In this document: positions 1 to 4,057 of the stretch, one piece after another
How positions within the stretch are numbered: the stretch's first letter is position 1
Layout of the letters: every line of letters starts with the position of its first letter
NCBI GenBank assembly: GCA_937915965.1
Contig: CALGHC010000354.1
Coordinates: forward strand, 1-5,035
Direction: 5' to 3'
Length of the DNA: 5,035 bases
Origin: an uncultured Myxococcales bacterium
GTDB taxonomy: Bacteria > Myxococcota_A > UBA9042
Made by a program: the position numbers and the translations under genes
The notes under the pieces: generated by a model
Told to the model about the DNA's origin: nothing
Seen by the model: only the letters and a program-made list of their open reading frames with translations
Databases searched by the model: none

Positions 1-64
1 CGGACGCCGGGTGGGCTTCAGGGCGCTCTCTCCCACGCATCCGGCGCTGTGACCGATAGCAGGC

Positions 65-94
65 TTGACTTGAACGTAGCGCGACGAACAGAAT
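65..94 (+). promoter_or_regulatory. Possible sigma70-type promoter for the VWA-barrel operon
   Basis: TTGACT at 65-70 matches the -35 consensus at five of six bases. CAGAAT at 89-94 matches the -10 consensus at four of six, and the spacer is 18 nt. Transcription would begin near position 101 and leave a leader of about 220 nt before the GTG at 321. In GC-rich DNA such matches are less frequent by chance, but this is a motif call only; the true promoter could lie upstream of the window. Confidence 0.3.
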
Positions 95-136
95 CCCTCG
101 CTCTGCGCCCCCTGGCGTAGCCGCTGTCCTCGGCCG

Positions 137-161
137 GATACGCATCCGTCGGATGCGCATC
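137..161 (+). promoter_or_regulatory. Leader hairpin / tandem palindrome
   Basis: CGCATCC (141-147) and GGATGCG (151-157) are perfect inverted repeats around a GTC loop. The stem extends to 137-161 with a single A-C mismatch. The right half, GATGCGCATC (152-161), is itself a perfect 10-bp palindrome, and the left half, GATACGCATC (137-146), is the same palindrome with one change, 15 bp away. No T-run follows (CGGGGG does), so it is not a typical intrinsic terminator. It could be a leader RNA structure or a paired operator for a dimeric regulator; the sequence does not decide. Confidence 0.4.
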
Positions 162-279
162 GGGGGCGTCGAGCGCGCGTCGCGTGGCGAACGGCGTCGG
201 GCGAACAGCGCTAGCAACCGAGGACGCCGAACCGCGACCCGGCGGCGACCGCTGCGGACAAAGCCGCGAAGAACGTTGC

Positions 280-309
280 GAAGACGGCGCAGAAGAAGAC
301 GGCGCAGAA
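280..309 (+). repeat. 15-bp tandem repeat (two copies)
   Basis: GAAGACGGCGCAGAA occurs twice head to tail, at 280-294 and 295-309, ending one base before the AGGAG ribosome binding site of the VWA gene. The period is a multiple of three. It produces the long arginine run seen if the downstream gene is read from an earlier start codon. Replication slippage is the simplest origin. Confidence 0.85.
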
Positions 310-310
310 T

Positions 311-315
311 AGGAG
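311..315 (+). promoter_or_regulatory. Ribosome binding site of VWA lipoprotein gene
   Basis: AGGAG lies 5 nt before the GTG at 321. This decides the start: the in-frame ATG at 153 has no comparable site and would put an arginine-rich stretch ahead of a clear lipoprotein signal peptide. Confidence 0.85.
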
Positions 316-320
316 TAGAC

Positions 321-2132
321 GTGACACGGCGAACCCATCTGTGGCTGCCCGCCTCCCTGGTCGGGACTGTTGCCACCTTGGTCTGGATCGTCGCGGGGGG
401 CCTGGTCTCCTGCGATTCGACGGCCAAGTTTTCTCTCCTCGACCGAAAGTTCAACGACGTGCAGGTTGTTTCGGCGTTCCCCGCGTACGTCGACTCTGCG
501 ACGGGAACGATCGTCCGTGTCTGCGGCGCACCGCTCGACGGCGAGACCCTGCTGACTCCCAATGGCCTGGAATTCACGCTGAACTTCGTCGGCAGCGAGT
601 TCAAGAACGCCGCCTGCCAGCCGGAGCACGACCTGTCCATCAAGGAAGGCGATCTGATCGAGCTGCTGCGGGTACAGACCAGCTCCAAGTCGAAGTCCAA
701 CGCCACCGTCGGTCCCAACAACTTTGACGCGACCTTCGAGTGCATCGAGCCCTACGCCCCGGCGACTGGCGCTTGCACCAACCCGTCGCTATCGGGCCTC
801 AAGGTGTCGGCGTCTGTGGTGACCTACAGCAAGGTCGCGGACCGCTGCGATCCGGAGCGCGAGGACACCCGCCAGAACGTGGCGCTGCTCATGGACGCGA
901 GCGGCTCGGTGCTCGGCTTCGTCGACGCGACCACGTCCCTCGAGGACCAGCCGAGCAAGTACGTGCCGCCCAGCAACATCAAGGACTTCTCGTCTGACCC
1001 TTCGTCGCTGCGGATCCCCGCCGCGCACAACTTCATCGACCAGCTCAACGACGAGCGCGATCGCTCGATCGGCTACTCGTTCGGCGACGACGGCCAGATC
1101 AAGATCGCCGCCTCGGATCAGATGCAGTGCATCGCCGGCAGCAAGAACGGCGCGATCTGCAGCACCGACGACGACTGTCCCAACGGTTCGTGCATCGTCA
1201 TGGAGAGCGCCGACAACAGCTTCGACGACCTCGGCCCGGCCGAGGCCGAGAGCAAGGCGTTCGGGCCCTTCCCCAAGCATCGGGCGTGGCTGAAGACCTA
1301 CCTCGACGTCGTCCTCAAGACCGAGGGCGAGGGCCGCGCGCCGCTGTGGGACGGTCTCACCGCTTCCTACAACTGGCTGACCGCCAAGTCGGGCGTCAAA
1401 GAGAACCGCCACATCGTCGTCCTCACCGACGGGCCGGACACCTGCACCTACTCCGAGGACTTTACGTTCACCGGCAGCGACGGCCAGTGCCGCACCGAAT
1501 GCATCAACGCGCAGGCGACCTGGAAGACGCTGGTCGACAAGATGCAGCAGGACGGCTGGCCGGTCATCGTGCATTTCGTCCAGTTCCAGGCGAAGGGATA
1601 CCTCAAGCCAGACGCGCGCATGCAGGAGCTGGCATGCCGCACGGGCGGCACCTACCAGTTCATCAACGCGCGTGAGCTCAACTTGAGCGGCACCGAGTTT
1701 GGCAACGCCATGACCCGCGCCCTGATCCGGGTGCGCAACGCCCTGGGCGGCACCTGGCGCGTCGGCTTCCCAATCAAGCAGGTCGGCCAGCAGAGCGACA
1801 TCGCGACCGGCACGATGTACGCGATCAGCGGGCACGTGAAGTTCCGCAACCAGAAGTTCCCCAGCCTCGACACCGTCGAGCAGCTGTCGGACTCGTGGCG
1901 CTTCGCCCTCGACGGCAACCTCGACCGGCGCATGCTCTTCCGCATCGGCTGTGGGGGCCACAGCGACTGTGGCGGCCAGGAGTGCGCCAGCGATCACTGC
2001 ACCGAGGGGGGCCTGTGTCGCTCGGGTTCGTCACCTAACGGCATGCTGTGCGCCGGCACCGCAGGACGCTGCTGCAACGGCGGCTGCGTCACTGGCGCGA
2101 GCGCTCCCAAGTGCGACGCTGAATGCAAATGA
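321..2132 (+). CDS. VWA-domain surface lipoprotein, candidate CglB-like adhesin
   Basis: This 603-residue protein is probably lipid-anchored and exposed outside the cytoplasm. From the GTG start, residues 1-30 form a signal peptide (basic TRR, hydrophobic core) ending in lipobox LVSC with Cys31. Residues 32-175 are a region I do not recognise, probably beta-rich. A VWA domain follows from about residue 185: NVALLMDASGS supplies the MIDAS DxSxS (Asp192, Ser194, Ser196), Thr347 may be the loop-2 ligand, and VVLTDG (Asp370) is the third loop. A Cys-rich insert (Cys270, 280, 286, 291) interrupts the domain, and the tail (544-602) has 11 cysteines. There are 25 cysteines in all, leaving 24 for possible disulfides after lipidation. 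VWA domains with MIDAS bind ligands through a divalent metal. It is first in a run with two outer-membrane barrels, as expected for an adhesin displayed by them. M. xanthus CglB is a VWA outer-membrane lipoprotein of roughly 400 residues used in gliding; equivalence here is inferred from context. Asp at +2 is odd for an outer-membrane lipoprotein by E. coli rules. Confidence 0.9.
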   Translation: MTRRTHLWLPASLVGTVATLVWIVAGGLVSCDSTAKFSLLDRKFNDVQVVSAFPAYVDSATGTIVRVCGAPLDGETLLTPNGLEFTLNFVGSEFKNAACQPEHDLSIKEGDLIELLRVQTSSKSKSNATVGPNNFDATFECIEPYAPATGACTNPSLSGLKVSASVVTYSKVADRCDPEREDTRQNVALLMDASGSVLGFVDATTSLEDQPSKYVPPSNIKDFSSDPSSLRIPAAHNFIDQLNDERDRSIGYSFGDDGQIKIAASDQMQCIAGSKNGAICSTDDDCPNGSCIVMESADNSFDDLGPAEAESKAFGPFPKHRAWLKTYLDVVLKTEGEGRAPLWDGLTASYNWLTAKSGVKENRHIVVLTDGPDTCTYSEDFTFTGSDGQCRTECINAQATWKTLVDKMQQDGWPVIVHFVQFQAKGYLKPDARMQELACRTGGTYQFINARELNLSGTEFGNAMTRALIRVRNALGGTWRVGFPIKQVGQQSDIATGTMYAISGHVKFRNQKFPSLDTVEQLSDSWRFALDGNLDRRMLFRIGCGGHSDCGGQECASDHCTEGGLCRSGSSPNGMLCAGTAGRCCNGGCVTGASAPKCDAECK

Positions 2133-2133
2133 C

Positions 2134-2139
2134 AGGAGG
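2134..2139 (+). promoter_or_regulatory. Ribosome binding site of first barrel gene
   Basis: A full AGGAGG consensus lies 5 nt before the ATG at 2145 and only one base after the stop codon of the VWA gene. This gives strong, probably coupled translation of the barrel. Confidence 0.85.
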
Positions 2140-2144
2140 CCTGG

Positions 2145-2912
2145 ATGCTTGCCCATCGCAGCCATGACGGCAGTTCTATTCGCGGCACCGGGCGGCGCGC
2201 CATCGCGCCGGTCGCGGCGATCGCTCTGCTCGCCGTGGCGATCACCGCCGCACCCTCGGTCTCGTCGGCCCAAGAACCGATCGACGACGAGCTGGAGAAA
2301 TACTGGAACGTTGAGCTCGCCGTTCCGTCGCGGACCAATCCGAAGTACGAGCGAGCCGGCACATTCGAGGCCACGCTGATCACGGGCGTGGTACCCAACG
2401 ACTCCTTCTACATGCCCATCCCCGCGGGTGTCCGGCTTGGCTACCACTTCACCGACAGCGTGTCGCTCGAAGGCTCGTTCGCCTACCTGCTCGGCGCCGA
2501 GAGCGACCTGCTGGTGTTCTTGAAGTGCCCCCAAGGTGGCGACTGCAAGACGGACCTGCTGCAGGGAGTCAAGAAGCCCCCGCACCTGCAGATGCTCGGC
2601 TCAGCCGACCTCGTATACAGCCCCTTTCACGGCAAGTTCGGCTTGTTCGCGGCAAAGTTGTCGCACTTCGATCTGGGCGTCGCCGCCGGAGTTGGCCTGA
2701 TCGCGGCGTCGATCGACACCTCCGATGAGGGCGACGAAGACAACCCTCCGAGCCAGTTTCTCGCCGCAGCTCACTGGGGCATGGGCTTTCGTTTCTACAC
2801 GATGGAGTGGCTGGCGCTGCGGCTCGATTACCGCCAGTTTCTCTACAAGCCCGCTGACGCCTTTTTGTCGCCCGTGGAGTTCACGGTCGGCCTGTCGTTC
2901 CTGACGCGCTGA
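2145..2912 (+). CDS. Outer-membrane beta-barrel protein 1 (GltA/GltB-type candidate)
   Basis: This 255-residue exported protein has a long basic N-terminus (about 18 residues), a hydrophobic core at about 19-35, and a likely cleavage after SSA (Ala42). The mature part has alternating polar and hydrophobic strands typical of a small barrel: TFEATLITGVVPND (73-86), a YHF turn, SLEGSFAYL (107-115), HGKFGLF (162-168), FDLGVAAGVGLI (175-186), and a C-terminal ALRLDYRQF (224-232) followed by EFTVGLSF (245-252). It matches the myxobacterial outer-membrane barrel type. Cys128 and Cys134 could form a loop disulfide; the paralogue downstream has no cysteine. Acidic residues 190-200 probably form a loop. 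It starts 12 nt after the VWA gene and is 34 nt before the second barrel gene, so the three are likely co-transcribed. In M. xanthus GltA and GltB are paired barrels anchoring gliding adhesion complexes; which one this matches, if either, cannot be told without alignment. Its 3' end, including the stop codon, is duplicated just downstream. Confidence 0.85.
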   Translation: MLAHRSHDGSSIRGTGRRAIAPVAAIALLAVAITAAPSVSSAQEPIDDELEKYWNVELAVPSRTNPKYERAGTFEATLITGVVPNDSFYMPIPAGVRLGYHFTDSVSLEGSFAYLLGAESDLLVFLKCPQGGDCKTDLLQGVKKPPHLQMLGSADLVYSPFHGKFGLFAAKLSHFDLGVAAGVGLIAASIDTSDEGDEDNPPSQFLAAAHWGMGFRFYTMEWLALRLDYRQFLYKPADAFLSPVEFTVGLSFLTR

Positions 2913-2937
2913 GGTCGGCGTTCCTGACGCGCTGAGG
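2896..2937 (+). repeat. Tandem repeat spanning the stop codon of barrel gene 1
   Basis: CGTTCCTGACGCGCTGAGG occurs exactly at 2896-2914 and 2919-2937, a period of 23 bp. The first copy encodes the last residues and TGA stop (2910-2912) of barrel 1. The second copy is noncoding and its TGAGG, followed by A, supplies the ribosome binding site of barrel gene 2. The period is not a multiple of three, so the second copy is not a readable extension. Confidence 0.9.
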
Positions 2938-2938
2938 A
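2934..2938 (+). promoter_or_regulatory. Ribosome binding site of second barrel gene
   Basis: GAGGA lies 8 nt before the ATG at 2947. Its first four bases come from the second copy of the stop-spanning repeat, so the duplication appears to have supplied or reshaped this site. Confidence 0.7.
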
Positions 2939-2946
2939 CGGATTCG

Positions 2947-3864
2947 ATGCGAACGAGTTTCAAGACGTACCCTGTATCGGCCCTCGCAGCGATCGCGCTG
3001 CTGTGGGCAGTTCCTGTTTTCGGTCAGGCGGCCGACGAGCCGATCCCCGGCGAAGAGCTGGAGGCCGACGAGCCGATCCCAGGAGACGACGCGGCGGCTG
3101 AGGCGCCAGAAGGCGAAGCGCCGGCTCCAGAGGCCGCGCCCGCCGCGGCCCCCGACCAGCCCGCAGACGCTGGAGCGACCTCGGTCATCGCACCGCAGAT
3201 CGGCGGCAGCAACTTCGAGGCCTATGGGATCTCGGACGACAACGTGCCCCCGGGTGGCCGGATGCAGTGGGCCAAACGCCGTCAGATCCGTGTTATTCAG
3301 AAGCGCGCGATGATCAAAGAGAATCGCCACGGACTGACCCTTCTCGCCGGGGTCGTGCCGAACGACGACTTCTTCACCTACGTCAACGCCGGTCTGGCCT
3401 ACGCCTACTTTCTCTCCGAGGATTTCGCGGTCGAGGTTGCCGGCGCCTACACCTACGACCAGAAGACCTCGTTGGAGGACTGGCTGACCAAACCGCGCCC
3501 GCACGGACCGCAGCTTGAGGTCCGCCTGCCCGAGGTCCTCAACGCGACCGCGTCGACCTCGCGCAGCTGGAACCTGATGCACGGCAAGTTTGGCTTCTTT
3601 GGCACCAGCCTCACCGAGTTCGACGTTGGCCTGGTCTTTGGCATCGGCGCGGTGATGACCACGGTGACCGACAAGGCGAAGGTCAGCAAGGCGAAGTTCT
3701 CGCCGGCCGGCAGCATCGGCGCCGACGTATTCTTCTACCTGTCCGAGTCGTGGGCGCTGCGCGCCGACTACCGGCAGTACTTCTACCCCGCCGATGGTGG
3801 TGGCGTGTCGTTCCCGCTCGCCGTCACCCTTGGGCTGACCTATTTCACGGCTGCGCCCTACTAG
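2947..3864 (+). CDS. Outer-membrane beta-barrel protein 2 with acidic Pro/Ala linker (GltA/GltB-type candidate)
   Basis: This 305-residue protein is a paralogue of the barrel encoded just upstream. The signal peptide covers residues 1 to about 26-28 (MRTSFK, hydrophobic core, PVFGQA). Residues 29-78 are a low-complexity acidic Ala/Pro/Glu linker that begins with a repeated ADEPIPG (29-35 and 40-46). A basic stretch (about 110-127, KRRQIRVIQKR) precedes the barrel. Motifs shared with the upstream barrel in the same order and spacing are GVVPND (135-140), HGKFG (212-216), FDVG (225-228), ALRADYRQY (270-278) and PAD (281-283). It has no cysteine and ends in Tyr, an aromatic end common in barrel proteins. 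The linker is absent from the other barrel and could cross the periplasm or reach peptidoglycan, which is inference. The ATG at 2947 is chosen from the GAGGA site 8 nt upstream and the clean signal peptide. The pair fits two different subunits of one outer-membrane assembly. Confidence 0.85.
   Translation: MRTSFKTYPVSALAAIALLWAVPVFGQAADEPIPGEELEADEPIPGDDAAAEAPEGEAPAPEAAPAAAPDQPADAGATSVIAPQIGGSNFEAYGISDDNVPPGGRMQWAKRRQIRVIQKRAMIKENRHGLTLLAGVVPNDDFFTYVNAGLAYAYFLSEDFAVEVAGAYTYDQKTSLEDWLTKPRPHGPQLEVRLPEVLNATASTSRSWNLMHGKFGFFGTSLTEFDVGLVFGIGAVMTTVTDKAKVSKAKFSPAGSIGADVFFYLSESWALRADYRQYFYPADGGGVSFPLAVTLGLTYFTAAPY
3030..3080 (+). repeat. In-frame repeat encoding ADEPIPG in barrel protein 2
   Basis: GGCCGACGAGCCGATCCC occurs at 3030-3047 and 3063-3080, a period of 33 bp (11 codons). 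It encodes two copies of ADEPIPG at the start of the mature linker. Because the period keeps frame, changes in copy number would only lengthen or shorten the linker. Confidence 0.85.
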
Positions 3865-3893
3865 ACGGGCGAGCTGACTAGACGGGCGAGCCG
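3860..3893 (+). repeat. Tandem repeat spanning the stop codon of barrel gene 2
   Basis: ACTAGACGGGCGAGC occurs at 3860-3874 and 3877-3891, a period of 17 bp. The first copy contains the TAG stop (3862-3864) of barrel 2, and the second carries a further TAG at 3879-3881 in another frame. It is the second barrel gene in the window to end inside a stop-spanning duplication, though the repeat unit differs from that at 2896-2937. Confidence 0.9.
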
Positions 3894-4005
3894 GCCGGCC
3901 CCGCGAGGGAATGGCCCGGAAGGACTTCGGTTTGGACAACCGGGGGGCGCGTCCCGCGTCGACGAGGAAGCCAAGATCGGAAACGATCGCGGCGCGTCCT
4001 ACACC
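3894..4005. other. Spacer between barrel gene 2 and the TPR gene
   Basis: The full gap from the barrel stop to the chosen TPR start is 155 nt, longer than the other gaps in the cluster. I see no intrinsic terminator (no stem with a T-run) and no convincing promoter. The perfect palindrome GCCGGCCGGC at 3890-3899 is GC-rich but isolated. Read-through transcription into the TPR gene is the simplest reading, with weak support. Confidence 0.45.
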
Positions 4006-4010
4006 GGAGG
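4006..4010 (+). promoter_or_regulatory. Ribosome binding site of TPR gene
   Basis: GGAGG lies 3 nt before an ATG at 4014 and 9 nt before an in-frame ATG at 4020. The second spacing is better, so 4020 is preferred. A weaker GGAG at 4033-4036 stands 7 nt before a third in-frame ATG at 4044. Confidence 0.6.
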
Positions 4011-4057
4011 AAGATGCGCATGCGAAGCGCCTGGAGCCACCCCATGAAGATGCGCAT
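4010..4057 (+). repeat. Duplicated 12-mer at the TPR gene start
   Basis: GAAGATGCGCAT occurs at 4010-4021 and 4046-4057, exactly 36 nt apart and in the same reading frame. Both copies include an in-frame ATG followed by CGC, so the start region offers several near-equivalent starts (4014, 4020, 4044, 4050). Confidence 0.8.

Larger units (their letters stand above)
1..320. other. Upstream region without a supportable gene
   Basis: I can support no complete gene here. Plus-strand frames are closed by TGA 50-52, TAG 57-59 and TAG 118-120, so the tail of an upstream gene could lie within the first 50 to 120 bases, but the frames cannot be told apart. The rest looks like a leader for the VWA gene. 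It holds a possible promoter (65-94), a strong hairpin (137-161), a 15-bp tandem repeat (280-309) and the ribosome binding site at 311-315. Positions 215-309 read in frame 2 give an Ala/Lys-rich string with strongly G/C third positions but no start codon, which could be a decayed gene end. Confidence 0.5.

Noticed and set aside
153..320. An ATG at 153 that would extend the VWA protein by 56 residues
   Set aside because: The extension is mostly arginine, comes partly from the 15-bp repeat, lacks a good ribosome binding site, and would bury the lipoprotein signal peptide. GTG 321 has AGGAG 5 nt upstream.
18..629. Minus-strand open frame of 203 codons
   Set aside because: It overlaps the VWA gene start, has low-complexity Arg/Ser/Pro composition and no recognisable domain or signal; GC-rich antisense shadow.
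789..1997. Minus-strand open frame of 402 codons inside the VWA gene
   Set aside because: Its Ala/Val/Glu/Arg-rich composition mirrors the sense codons, and the sense strand has a clear VWA domain and lipobox.
2145..2210. Twin-arginine (Tat) signal in barrel protein 1
   Set aside because: GRRAIAP lacks the Tat consensus after RR, and outer-membrane barrels use the Sec route.
3890..3899. GC palindrome GCCGGCCGGC as a transcription terminator
   Set aside because: There is no loop and no T-run; a short GC palindrome is likely by chance in such DNA.
2881..3939. Minus-strand open frame of 352 codons over barrel gene 2
   Set aside because: Antisense shadow: no domain, while the sense strand encodes a signal peptide and barrel motifs shared with its neighbour.
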